NCBI GenBank assembly: GCA_037137375.1
Contig: JBAXKJ010000007.1
Coordinates: 1-64,000 of the forward strand
Reading direction: 5' to 3'
DNA: 64,000 nt
DNA from: CAINVV01 sp037137375
GTDB taxonomy: Bacteria > Bacteroidota > Bacteroidia > Bacteroidales > Prolixibacteraceae
The notes beneath the pieces are model-generated. The model was not told where the DNA came from. It saw only the letters and a list, made by a program, of their open reading frames with translations, and made no database searches. Position 1 is the stretch's first letter, and each line of letters begins with the position of its first letter. A program made the position numbers and the translations under genes. Below are positions 1-8,757 of the stretch, piece after piece.

Positions 1-50
1 CAAAAGTAAACTTGCGCAGATCGAAGGAAAAGGTATTTTTACATCACTAA

Positions 51-92
51 GCTGTGCAGTTTTCAACCGAAATGCTGTGCAATTTTCACCCG
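51..92. repeat. Two direct repeats resembling insertion-sequence end repeats
   Basis: Two near-identical 19-base units (51-69 and 74-92, core GCTGTGCA(G/A)TTTTCA) lie 23 bases apart. A similar GGTATTT-containing flank precedes the first and follows the second. Multiple short direct repeats at an end are characteristic of IS21-family elements, so this may be the outer end of an element lying mostly left of the window. No transposase is visible inside the window, so the assignment is inference. Confidence 0.4.
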
Positions 93-390
93 GTATTTAC
101 AACTGCATAAGAATCATATCTTTCAAGATATCAATGGCACACAATAGTCCATATTCCAATCATTCTATAAGAATTGATTTGATTTATCAGGAGCATTAGC
201 TTGGTTGCGCCAGACAAATTGACTGCTCAGAACCGCACAAAGGAGCCGCCTCTTAATCATAACAATATCAAAATCTTAAACCCTGATTAAGTAATTCGAT
301 TATCCCTGTTCGAAGGTGAATATTTACTCCTGTATGTCCACATATTGATTTCGAGAGACATTTTGATATATAAAGGATTGAAGCTTCCCC

Positions 391-482
391 CTCCGGGGAT
401 CATCGATAGGTAATCACCTCCGCATCAAGGGATACCCTGCAGGCAATCCCCTCCCCCATCAGGGATCGCTGGTTGGCAATCC
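391..482. repeat. Imperfect ~32-base tandem repeat, about three copies
   Basis: Three consecutive units start at about 391, 418 and 451. Each begins CTCC and shares GGGAT followed 9-10 bases later by GG(T/C)AATC. The first unit is shorter. They lie about 50 bases beyond the 3' end of the histidine kinase gene and are more G/C-rich than the surrounding sequence. Function unknown; a degenerate intergenic repeat family is the simplest reading. Confidence 0.5.
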
Positions 483-534
483 TCCTTCTCTTAGACAAAA
501 CGGTTGCGGCTTAGTTGACAGAGCACTAATTATT

Positions 535-3500
535 TTAACCTAATTTTTTGAAATATTTTTGTATTAATGCCACTAATTCGACCTTTTTTATGGGTTTCGA
601 GATATAATCGTTGCAGCCTGCTTCAATTGACTTTTCAAAATCACCAGCCATGGCAAAAGCAGTTTGTGCTGCAATGATTACCTCCTTATTAAATTTCCTT
701 ATGTGTTGGGTAGCTTCATAACCATTCATATCCGGCATTTGAATATCCATTAAAATCAAATTAATGTCAGGATTGCTCTGACAAATTTTCACGGCTTCAA
801 TTCCGGAAGAGGCAAATAAAATTTTATTACTGATCTTTTTGATGATTATTGAAAGATAAATTCTGGCAATTTCATCATCGTCGACTATCAATATTTTTAG
901 TCCCGAAATCTGGGGATTAATTTGATTTTCAGCTTTATCAGAAGACAAAACATTTTGACTAATGATTTCTTTTTTCGGTTCAGTATTGCAAGGTAAGGTA
1001 AAATAAAATGTCGAGCCTATTCTTTTTTCGCTTTCAACCCAAACTTTGCCCCCCAACATCTCGACATAAGATTTCACGATTGCCAATCCTAATCCTGCTC
1101 CCTGCCTCGCCTGAATATCAACAATATCTGCCTGAATAAAACGCTCAAATATGGCTTCCTGTCTGTCTTTAGGAATCCCGATGCCAGTGTCTTTTACATA
1201 AAATTGCAGAAAGTGCCTACCATCAATTTCTACTGGATGGTAGCCAAATTCAATTGAGCCTTGATCAGTGTATTTAATTGCATTTTTTACCAGATTTGTA
1301 AGAATCGCATGCAATTTTTGTCCGTCTGTCTGAATAATTGGTTCATTAACCTGAGAATTTTTTACATAGAAAAGATTTAATGACTTATCTTCAGCTTCTG
1401 GTTTAAAGAATTCGTAAATCGAATCCATACTATTATTAATCACCACTTCTGAGATTTTCACATCTATTGTGCCTGATTCAATTTTAGAAATTTCCACAAT
1501 TTCGGATAGAATATTAAGCATTCGGGCTCCGCTTTTTTGAATTAAATTTATATAAGCTTGCTGTTCTTCCTTTCCAAGACCTGGTTCACTCAATAAGTCT
1601 GAAAATCCAAGTATCCCATTCATCGGAGTCCGAATTTCGTGGCTCATGTTGGCTAAAAATGCGGACTTAAGCCGATCGCTTTCTTCTGCTTTATCCTTGG
1701 CTTTTAATATTTCTATTTCATAATTTTTACGTTCAGTAATATCAATTATTGTCGTTATAAAAAATTGTGGCTTATTTTCTTTATCCCGTTGTAAATAAGT
1801 CGATACATCAACCCAGACAATATTTCCGTTTTTATGAATATACCTTTTCTCAAAAGAAGCTTTTTCTGCTTCTCCATTTAATAAAGATTGAATGATGTTA
1901 TTTGATGATTGTAAATCTTCGGGATGAGTAATATAAGCCAAGTTCTCCTTCTTCAATTCTTCGTCGGAATATCCAACAATTTCGCAAAACGAGTTATTTA
2001 CACGCAGCGAACCATCAATACCGGTCATGGATTTTCCAATAGGTGAATTTTCAAAAAGGTTGCGAAACATTAATTCATTCTCTTCAGCTTTTTCTTTAGC
2101 GCGCAGTAAATCAAGCTCATGCAGTTTTTTATCTGTAATATCTTGAAAAATTGTTGCGAACTCACCCTTTTGAGGTGAAAAAACAGAAATGGAGAAGTGT
2201 TTGTCCATCGGCTGAAAATACTGCTCGAATGAGGTAGGAGCACCTGTTTCGGCGACCTTGGCATAGACATCAAGGAATGGGGCTTTGTCTGTTTGGAAAA
2301 GTTCAGTAGCCAATTTACCAGCAGCTAAGTCACACTTAATATTAAGGTATTTCTCCGAAGCGGCATTTGCCTCAATAATCCGATAGTTAACTGCGATCCC
2401 CTTTTTATCATAAATTATTTTGTGTAGGTAAACCCCTTCCTGCATGGCGGAGAACATGCTATGGTACTTAACTTCGCTCTTCTCAGCTTTCTCCTTGGCA
2501 ACCAATAGCTCTTGCTCAAACGCCCGTTGCTTGGTTGCATCGATAATAAACCCTTCGATTCCTGCAATTTTATTATCGATAAATACAGGACGTGCAGAGA
2601 AGGTATGGTATCCCAACGAACCATCCTTGCATTTCCGGGTAAAATCGCCAATCATGAATTGGGGGTTTCCTGCCCTTATTCCATCAACAAAAACCTTTGC
2701 GTTTTCAATATCCTCCAGCTGCTGAACCACTGTATAATGCTTTCCAATTACTTCGTCATATGAACCATATTTGTAAAGATTGAGCCAAGCCCTGTTCACC
2801 GATTGAAAAAGGCCATCATTGTCGATAAAGAAGTATCCCGCCTCAGTATTTTCCACGATAGAGCGAAAGCGGATTTCACTTTCTTCGGCCTTTACTTTGG
2901 CTTTAAGTAACATTACTTCTGCCTGCTTTTGATGGGTGATATCTAAAATATTCCCAATAACAGCAATTTCATTAATTAAGGAAATACGGCTACCTCTTAC
3001 TTCAATGTTCTTAATTTCGCCGTTTTTGCATAAACCACGAAATTCATAAGCTACCCAATCCACTTCACCTTCTATCCGACGGCGTATATTCTCGGTTACC
3101 AATGCATGATCTTCAGGATGAATTACTTTAAGTGGCGATTCTCCGATTAGCTCATATGGCTCATAACCAAAAATTCTTGCAAGAGCAGGATTCACATAGG
3201 TCATCTTACCTTGTTTCAAGATATAAACACCTACCATTTCGTTTTCAGAAAGTGTACGAAAACGAATTTCGCTCTCCATCAGTTTTAAATCCGCCAGCTT
3301 TCGCTCCTGAATGTCAGTATGGGTTCCAACCATCCTCAGTGGATTGCCTTCCCCGTCCCGTTCAATTAGTATACCCCGGGCATGAATCCAGTGCCAGTTT
3401 CCCGATTTCTCCAACATTCTGAACTCAATTGAGAACTCTTTGTTATGATGAAAATGATCCATGTGTTCCTGATGCACACGATCAAAGTCATCAGGATGAA

Positions 3501-3789
3501 CAAGTTCTTTCCATGACTTATAGGCATCGGCAAACTCTTCAGGCGAATAGCCAAGCATACTGCAATAACGTGGACTAAATACAGCATCTCCGGTCTGGAT
3601 ATTCCAATCCCACACGCCACCACTGGTTGCTTCCAGAATTTGGCTAAGCAGTCCACTTTTACGATCTTTTGTCACCAACTTTAGTTCGTTGATGTCTTTT
3701 TCGTAGGATTCCTTTAATGAATGATGAACCTGCTGTAATTCCTGCAACTCTTCAATAAGTTCTTCTCTGGTTTTTTCTTGATCGTTCAT
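535..3789 (-). CDS. Cytoplasmic multi-PAS hybrid sensor histidine kinase
   Basis: Signal-transducing kinase with a built-in receiver. Numbering is from the GTG 18 bases upstream (position 3807); I prefer the ATG at 3789, which removes six residues. After an N-terminal coiled-coil stretch (about 10-50) come five PAS/PAC-like repeats (about 55-170, 180-295, 310-430, 445-560, 575-695), separated by similar AKEKAEES-type linkers. Then follow HisKA with phospho-acceptor H723 (SHEIRTPMNG), an HATPase_c domain (N-box near 835-845, DTGIGIP at 873-879, GAGLGLAI at 903-910) and a REC domain whose acceptor is D1021. No signal peptide or membrane segment is seen, so it probably senses a cytoplasmic cue. 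There is no DNA-binding output domain and no adjacent response regulator. The ligand is unknown. Confidence 0.9.
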   Translation of the reverse strand: MNDQEKTREELIEELQELQQVHHSLKESYEKDINELKLVTKDRKSGLLSQILEATSGGVWDWNIQTGDAVFSPRYCSMLGYSPEEFADAYKSWKELVHPDDFDRVHQEHMDHFHHNKEFSIEFRMLEKSGNWHWIHARGILIERDGEGNPLRMVGTHTDIQERKLADLKLMESEIRFRTLSENEMVGVYILKQGKMTYVNPALARIFGYEPYELIGESPLKVIHPEDHALVTENIRRRIEGEVDWVAYEFRGLCKNGEIKNIEVRGSRISLINEIAVIGNILDITHQKQAEVMLLKAKVKAEESEIRFRSIVENTEAGYFFIDNDGLFQSVNRAWLNLYKYGSYDEVIGKHYTVVQQLEDIENAKVFVDGIRAGNPQFMIGDFTRKCKDGSLGYHTFSARPVFIDNKIAGIEGFIIDATKQRAFEQELLVAKEKAEKSEVKYHSMFSAMQEGVYLHKIIYDKKGIAVNYRIIEANAASEKYLNIKCDLAAGKLATELFQTDKAPFLDVYAKVAETGAPTSFEQYFQPMDKHFSISVFSPQKGEFATIFQDITDKKLHELDLLRAKEKAEENELMFRNLFENSPIGKSMTGIDGSLRVNNSFCEIVGYSDEELKKENLAYITHPEDLQSSNNIIQSLLNGEAEKASFEKRYIHKNGNIVWVDVSTYLQRDKENKPQFFITTIIDITERKNYEIEILKAKDKAEESDRLKSAFLANMSHEIRTPMNGILGFSDLLSEPGLGKEEQQAYINLIQKSGARMLNILSEIVEISKIESGTIDVKISEVVINNSMDSIYEFFKPEAEDKSLNLFYVKNSQVNEPIIQTDGQKLHAILTNLVKNAIKYTDQGSIEFGYHPVEIDGRHFLQFYVKDTGIGIPKDRQEAIFERFIQADIVDIQARQGAGLGLAIVKSYVEMLGGKVWVESEKRIGSTFYFTLPCNTEPKKEIISQNVLSSDKAENQINPQISGLKILIVDDDEIARIYLSIIIKKISNKILFASSGIEAVKICQSNPDINLILMDIQMPDMNGYEATQHIRKFNKEVIIAAQTAFAMAGDFEKSIEAGCNDYISKPIKKVELVALIQKYFKKLG

Positions 3790-4102
3790 GGAAGCATTTT
3801 TTTGCACCGACTGTTTATATTTTAAAGTTATTGATATTACTTTATGTATAACACAACGTATTTCAGTAAGTGTACTTTCTATTGAAATTTTGATAATTAT
3901 GCTGGAATTGGAGTGTTTGCTATTACTAAAATTGAAATTTTATTGTTAAGTAACAAATGAGAATAATATTTGTTGCAACCAAAATTATGAATACGGTATT
4001 TATTAAGTAGAGATTTCAATGTAACAATAGACTTGAGCAAAAAAACACGAGAATTAAATTTCCCTCAATAATACCTGACAATGAATTAATTTTTCAAAAT
4101 CA

Positions 4103-4133
4103 CTTGTGGTTTTTAAAAAAAAGGATACTTTTG
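4103..4133 (+). promoter_or_regulatory. Promoter of the tRNA-Pro gene (Bacteroidota sigma type)
   Basis: A TACTTTTG box (4126-4133) matches the Bacteroidota -7 consensus TAnnTTTG. CTTG at 4103-4106 lies 19 bases upstream, at the spacing expected of the -33 element. Transcription would start near 4140, about 40 bases before the tRNA. No other start signal lies between this and the tRNA. Confidence 0.65.
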
Positions 4134-4181
4134 CAACACTTTTGAAGGAGTTCCTGTCCTTACATCAACAACAAGAGTCAT

Positions 4182-4255
4182 CGGGGTGTAGCGCAGTCCG
4201 GTAGCGCACCTGGTTTGGGACCAGGGGGTCCCAGGTTCGAATCCTGGTACCCCGA
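4182..4255 (+). tRNA. tRNA-Pro (anticodon TGG)
   Basis: A 74-base cloverleaf. The acceptor stem CGGGGTG pairs with TACCCCG, ending in a G-T pair next to the D-arm side. The anticodon stem CCTGG/CCAGG encloses the loop TTTGGGA with anticodon TGG at 4216-4218. The T arm carries the GGTTCGAATCC signature, and the discriminator base is A. The 3' CCA is not encoded. It has its own promoter upstream and a strong hairpin terminator 14 bases downstream, so it is a single-gene transcription unit. Confidence 0.95.
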
Positions 4256-4268
4256 CGAACAAAAATAA

Positions 4269-4306
4269 AGACCGCTGTAAATCAAGCATTTACAGCGGTC
4301 TTTTTT
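4269..4306 (+). terminator. Rho-independent terminator of the tRNA-Pro unit
   Basis: A perfect 14-base-pair stem (4269-4282 with 4288-4301) encloses the five-base loop CAAGC and runs into a T tract (4301-4306). It starts 14 bases after the tRNA. As an A/T-flanked perfect inverted repeat it may also act on the minus strand. Confidence 0.9.
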
Positions 4307-4461
4307 ATAGTAAAAATTGAGTTTCCCGGACATAAGGTATGTGCGAATCGTGACGTTTCTGTGGATTCCAGAATCTTCCAGCCAATTGCATTCCAGTATT
4401 TTCTCCAATAAAATGATCACTCCCCTCCGAAAGGGATTTTCGGCAACCTTTCAAATTTTGA

Positions 4462-4818
4462 TTATCTCACATATTTCCACTCAATCACCGAATATTTTGG
4501 TCCAACATATTTTTCATTGCGGACCAGATTGCCCTTTAGTTTTTTATTGTCCCACAGAAGTTTAACTTCATTCAGTTCAGGAGTTAGACTTCCGTCGTCC
4601 TCGTAAAGAACTGCTGGCTGACTGTTTACACCATAAACAAAAGCTGTCAACTGCCAGCTCTCAGGATCTTCAGTATGTAAGGTTGGCTTTGCCAATGGCA
4701 GGATAGTGCCGGATTTTACAAATACCGGGATCTTTGTAATGGTTACCTTGATGATATATTCCTGCATTCCGCTGAATTTTTAAGAGGTCCAAATGGTTTT
4801 TCCGGTGATATGCAAAAT
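4462..4818 (-). pseudogene. 3' remnant of a GH31 glycosidase gene
   Basis: The readable part (ATG at 4767) encodes about 101 residues that look like the extreme C-terminus of a GH31 alpha-glucosidase/alpha-xylosidase. They include IPVFVKSGTILPL, the proximal beta-sandwich motif, followed by a YGV...LYEDDG segment and a natural-looking end. Reading on upstream in the same frame there is an in-frame TAA (4780-4782). Beyond it HITGKTIWTS still fits the GH31 'WxxxWTGK..' strand just before this motif. The similarity then stops a few bases before the end of the neighbouring GH28-like gene. So the catalytic domain is gone and the remnant carries a nonsense codon. It is most likely a decayed former last gene of locus A. 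Confidence 0.7.
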
Positions 4819-4823
4819 ACTCT

Positions 4824-6308
4824 CTATTTTTTCAATCCGGATAAATCTGATTCAACCATGATCTTCCCATTTCCCGGACTTATTTTAGCCAAGAAATCAT
4901 CATTAATCTCAATATTTGAAGATGTTTTAAGTACAATTTCCTTCGCGTCGACACTGTTCTTCAGCAAATCCATTTGACCTTTCATGTTAAACACACAATT
5001 GCTGATGTTGATTTTAGTTTTCAGGTAATCGGTCATGGCTTTATTACCATGAAAACTTATACCACCTGTCTGGAAGCTGGAATTAATTATGGTAACCACA
5101 TCCATCGGGGTATTCACCGATAGGAAATCGATGGGTTCATGGTGAAGTACCCTGATATTGTCGAACACCAGTTGTTCCTGTTTTGGAACCTGAGCGCCGG
5201 GGTAATAGGAACGGCTGTATTTGTCATTATCGAAATGAATGGAGAATCCAATCCTGGGCTTTTCCAGGAAGATGTCACGAAAAGTCACATTTCTTACTCC
5301 GCAAGTATAGGTGATATCGTTTTGAACCACTCCCCAGTTAATCCCATCCAGAACCTTACTACCGCTTTCATGGGTTGGCTGAGTTTTCGACTGATATATG
5401 GTACCGTCCGGCTTCGCCTGAACCCGGTAAATCCGGCCATTCGAAACGACGGCATCCGACTGCTGAACCTCCATTCCTGGTTTCCAGTCCAGCCAGGCCC
5501 CGGCAAGAATCCGGCAAAAATATCCGACGGGCTTCTTTTGGTCTGCCAGATCATGACAATTTTCAATTACACCATCTTCAATCCAGCCCAATTCCGGATT
5601 ACCGACGGAATAGTCATGCGCATTGAGGGCAATAGCATCATCATAGGTTTGAAAAATGCCATTGCTGATGGTAAATCTTTTCCCCCTGCCAAAATGCACG
5701 CCATCTTTATTTCCCTTAATAATGACATCGTTCACGATCACATCTTCAAAGGTGCAAATATGGATACCGTATTGTGCACTGCCGACATCCAGGCAACGAA
5801 AACGTTCGATCTTCAGATCCTTGATATAGAAAAATGCCAGCTGACCGTGAAGTCCATAAGCTTCCTTGAACATCCTCACATCCATACCATTAACCATGAT
5901 TTGCAGACCCTCAATTGTTATGTGCTCATCATATGTCTTGGTAGCAGCACCTTTGTTCACGATCACATGCGAAAATTTACCCTGCTCATCAACTTTTTTC
6001 AGGAAGATATTGTTGCCGAAGATGAGTGAGGTATTGCTGCCAATATATATTGTGCCAGCTACCTTGTAAGTTCCTGGTTTGCTTACCAGGATCGTCCCGG
6101 TTTGATCGACCGCTTTTTGCAGGGCATTGGTATTTTCTATCCCGGTTGCCTCTGGTGAAAAGCCAAAAGTGGAGGCGTCGGTGAATCCTGATCGCACAAA
6201 TTCCCTTTTCTGCTTTTTTGCCTTGCCCGTACTTTTTGATTGACCTTCAACAATTATCGGAGTAATACATAACAACAGAAGGATGAAGAGATACTGATTT
6301 AACTTCAT
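4824..6308 (-). CDS. Secreted GH28-like right-handed beta-helix protein
   Basis: Probable pectin- or uronate-glycan-active hydrolase or lyase of the pectate-lyase/GH28 superfamily. It has a signal peptide (about 1-22), then the Pectate_lyase_3-like opening with ALQKAVDQ and KPGTYKV (about 60-85), then beta-helix coils. KDGVHF (201-206) and YDDAIAL (222-228) stand where GH28 polygalacturonases carry their catalytic aspartates (NTDG and DD). A ~55-residue segment at about 276-330 interrupts the helix. It resembles the small aromatic-rich modules seen as CBM5/12-like or tail-fibre domains (VVSNGRIYRV, then DGINW). Last intact gene of the seven-gene SusC1 transcription unit, 24 bases after the GH3. 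Specificity cannot be read from the sequence. Confidence 0.75.
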   Translation of the reverse strand: MKLNQYLFILLLLCITPIIVEGQSKSTGKAKKQKREFVRSGFTDASTFGFSPEATGIENTNALQKAVDQTGTILVSKPGTYKVAGTIYIGSNTSLIFGNNIFLKKVDEQGKFSHVIVNKGAATKTYDEHITIEGLQIMVNGMDVRMFKEAYGLHGQLAFFYIKDLKIERFRCLDVGSAQYGIHICTFEDVIVNDVIIKGNKDGVHFGRGKRFTISNGIFQTYDDAIALNAHDYSVGNPELGWIEDGVIENCHDLADQKKPVGYFCRILAGAWLDWKPGMEVQQSDAVVSNGRIYRVQAKPDGTIYQSKTQPTHESGSKVLDGINWGVVQNDITYTCGVRNVTFRDIFLEKPRIGFSIHFDNDKYSRSYYPGAQVPKQEQLVFDNIRVLHHEPIDFLSVNTPMDVVTIINSSFQTGGISFHGNKAMTDYLKTKINISNCVFNMKGQMDLLKNSVDAKEIVLKTSSNIEINDDFLAKISPGNGKIMVESDLSGLKK

Positions 6309-6332
6309 GGTAATTGAGACTTTTTAGATTTT

Positions 6333-8756
6333 TTAATTCTTTTCAACAACCAGTTTTTCAGACAGGCGAATATCCTCGGAGGAACTTCCCAGCATTATTT
6401 CGAACTCCCCCGGCTCTAAAATGAAATGCATATCCTTGTCATACAGGGACAAGTCATCACGACTCAATACAAATTCAACATTTTTAGATTCTCCCGGTGA
6501 GAGGGAAATACGTTCGAATCCTCGCAGCTGTCTCTCGTAAACTGTCACCGATGAGACTAAATCTGAAAAATAGAGCTGTACCACTTCATCACCTTTTGTC
6601 TTTCCTGTATTGGTAATCTTAGCGGTAACCCTTGCAACCTGGCCAGGTTGCAGACCTGTCTTTTGAATAGCCAGATCACTGTAATTGAATGTAGTATAAC
6701 TTAATCCAAAGCCAAATGGGTACAAGGCACCAAAAACGGCCGTTTTCCCATATCCGTTAGGTCCGTCCCCAGGCTGACCGGCATGCGAACCTGGTTTAAA
6801 CGGAAAGTTGAACTCAATTTGGCCCAGGGTTTTCGGAAAGGTAACCGTCAGTTTACCGCCAGGATTATTCTCACCAAAAATCGTTTCAGCGATAGCATTT
6901 CCACCTTCTGCATTTGGAAACCAGGCTTCCAGAATGGACGGAATATAGCGATTTTCCCAGTTAATCGTTAACGGTTGACCATTTATAAGCACCAGAACAA
7001 TTGGCTTCCCGGTTTCTTTCAACGCCTGAAGCAATTGCAATTGTCTGCCCGGCAAACCGAGTCCTGTGCGCGATTTACTTTCACCGCACCGTTTCTCATC
7101 TTCGCCCAATACGGCGATGACGACATCGGAATTTTGAGCCTTTTTCACAACCTCTGCAATTGATTGCTGTTCCTCTGCGGTAAGGGAAGTAGGAATGATC
7201 TCGCTTTCCGGCCAGGTGGCATCAACCACCTCACAACCTTTCGCGTACTCTACTCTGGCAGAAGAGCCGATAAAGTTACGCAAGCCTTCCAATACATTGA
7301 CCACATTGAGATTTTGAGGTCCATACCGACTTATATACGCAGTTTTGTCGGTTGCCAAAGGACCCGTTATCAGGATGTTTTTGAAAGATTTCAGACTCAA
7401 AGGCAAAAGATTTTTTTCGTTTTTCAGGAGTACGATTGATTCTTTTGCCATCTGACGAACAAATTCCTTCGTGTCAGGGGATGCAACTATCTGATCTGCG
7501 GCATTCGTATCAATCACATATGGACTATCAAACAAACCCAGCCGAAATTTTATGCGTAAGACATCAGTCACATTTCGGTCCAGTGTTTTCATCGATAACT
7601 TTCCCTCTTTGACCAATTCACGAAGTGGAATTATGAAATCACGGGGTTGGGTAAAATGGGTTCTAACATTTAATCCGGCTTCTGCGACTTGTCTGACTGC
7701 ATCTTTGTAGTCGGAGGCCACATGATGTTTGGTAAAAACAAATTCGACGGCCTCACTGTCTGAAACGACAAAACCATCGAAACCAAATTGTTGACGCAAA
7801 AGTTCTGTGAGAAAATAGTGACTCGAACTAATCGGAATACCATCATAATCGTTGTAACTGCTCATCACACCCATTGGATGAGCTTTCTTGATAATTTTTC
7901 GATAAGGATACAGATACAATTGATGCATTTCACGGGGTGCCACATGTGGATCGGTACGGGCATTCCCATCTCTACCACCTTTGGGAACACTATAAACAGC
8001 ATAATGCTTTAAGGTCGAAGCGACGCCTTGAGATTGAATGCCTTCTACCATTTCCAAACCTAAGGATGCGACTAGGAACGGATCTTCGCCGTAGCATTCC
8101 AATACTCTTCCCCAGCGCGGATCACGGGCGAGATCAAGTATTGGGGCATAGACATTGGTGTAGCCCAGGGCTTTCGCTTCCCTTCCGGCAATCACACCTG
8201 CTTGTCGAACGAGTGCCTTGTTCCAGGTGGATCCGATGCTGATTGGGGCCGGTAATGGTGTTGCACGGTCGTGATTAAGTCCATGGATCCCTTCGTTGGA
8301 GAAGTCGACCGGTATTCCCATCCTGGTCTCTTCCACAAACCATCTTTGGACCGTATTGATTGCTTCCGCATGTTTACTGAAGGGATAAGAGTATGGTGTG
8401 GCTTTTAACCCATTCAGATGTTCATCGATATTGGCAATACCGTCTTTCCATATCTCATTTTTCCATTCCGGCGTTGGCAACTCGTCTTTCAAGACTCTCT
8501 TATAACCATATAATGTGGCACATTGGCAGGTTTTTTCCTCCAGTGTCATCTGGCTTAAAAGGTTTTTAATCCTTGCATCGACGGGTTTTGTTGGATCTTC
8601 AAAAATGTCTTTGATGCCATTTTTGTTGAAGTCTATCCAGCCTTTGTGATAAATATCTTTCGCGATATTTCCCGCGATCACCTCCATTTCAGGGATTAAC
8701 AACACTCCCGACAAAGCACAGATTGTGAAAAATCGAGTCATTAAACTCTTTATCAT
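6333..8756 (-). CDS. GH3 beta-glycosidase (beta-glucosidase/xylosidase type)
   Basis: Periplasmic exo-acting retaining hydrolase of about 807 residues. The open frame extends 37 codons further upstream, but that part lies inside the GH97 gene. The ATG at 8756, one base after the GH97 stop, begins a normal signal peptide (MIKSLMTRFFTICALSG), so I take it as the start. It has an N-terminal TIM-barrel domain (LKHYAVYS, NVYAPILDLARDPRWGR) with the nucleophile Asp in GFVVSDSEAVE (about residue 333). An alpha/beta sandwich domain follows (SIVLLKNEKNLLPL), then a C-terminal FnIII-like domain (about 690-805). The pairing with GH97 and GH28-like genes suggests trimming of oligosaccharides imported by the SusCD systems. 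Beta-xylosidase, beta-glucosidase and other activities remain open. Confidence 0.9.
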   Translation of the reverse strand: MIKSLMTRFFTICALSGVLLIPEMEVIAGNIAKDIYHKGWIDFNKNGIKDIFEDPTKPVDARIKNLLSQMTLEEKTCQCATLYGYKRVLKDELPTPEWKNEIWKDGIANIDEHLNGLKATPYSYPFSKHAEAINTVQRWFVEETRMGIPVDFSNEGIHGLNHDRATPLPAPISIGSTWNKALVRQAGVIAGREAKALGYTNVYAPILDLARDPRWGRVLECYGEDPFLVASLGLEMVEGIQSQGVASTLKHYAVYSVPKGGRDGNARTDPHVAPREMHQLYLYPYRKIIKKAHPMGVMSSYNDYDGIPISSSHYFLTELLRQQFGFDGFVVSDSEAVEFVFTKHHVASDYKDAVRQVAEAGLNVRTHFTQPRDFIIPLRELVKEGKLSMKTLDRNVTDVLRIKFRLGLFDSPYVIDTNAADQIVASPDTKEFVRQMAKESIVLLKNEKNLLPLSLKSFKNILITGPLATDKTAYISRYGPQNLNVVNVLEGLRNFIGSSARVEYAKGCEVVDATWPESEIIPTSLTAEEQQSIAEVVKKAQNSDVVIAVLGEDEKRCGESKSRTGLGLPGRQLQLLQALKETGKPIVLVLINGQPLTINWENRYIPSILEAWFPNAEGGNAIAETIFGENNPGGKLTVTFPKTLGQIEFNFPFKPGSHAGQPGDGPNGYGKTAVFGALYPFGFGLSYTTFNYSDLAIQKTGLQPGQVARVTAKITNTGKTKGDEVVQLYFSDLVSSVTVYERQLRGFERISLSPGESKNVEFVLSRDDLSLYDKDMHFILEPGEFEIMLGSSSEDIRLSEKLVVEKN

Positions 8757-8757
8757 C

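Larger units (their letters stand above)
1..534. other. Non-coding left edge
   Basis: No convincing coding region is visible in either strand of this stretch. It holds a pair of 19-base direct repeats near the window edge and a run of imperfect ~32-base repeats closer to the kinase gene, both listed separately. The part between about 93 and 390 is AT-rich and shows no recognisable RNA gene, terminator or promoter to me. The kinase gene that follows ends towards this region (minus strand), so the stretch is downstream of it. Confidence 0.6.

Noticed and set aside
3790..3807. GTG at 3807 as start of the hybrid kinase
   Set aside because: The ATG at 3789 is six codons downstream and removes no domain, and ATG is by far the commoner start. 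The difference is not decisive.
5139..6029. 296-codon plus-strand open frame across the GH28-like gene
   Set aside because: It lies wholly antisense within a gene with clear protein features, and its translation shows no domain or plausible start context.
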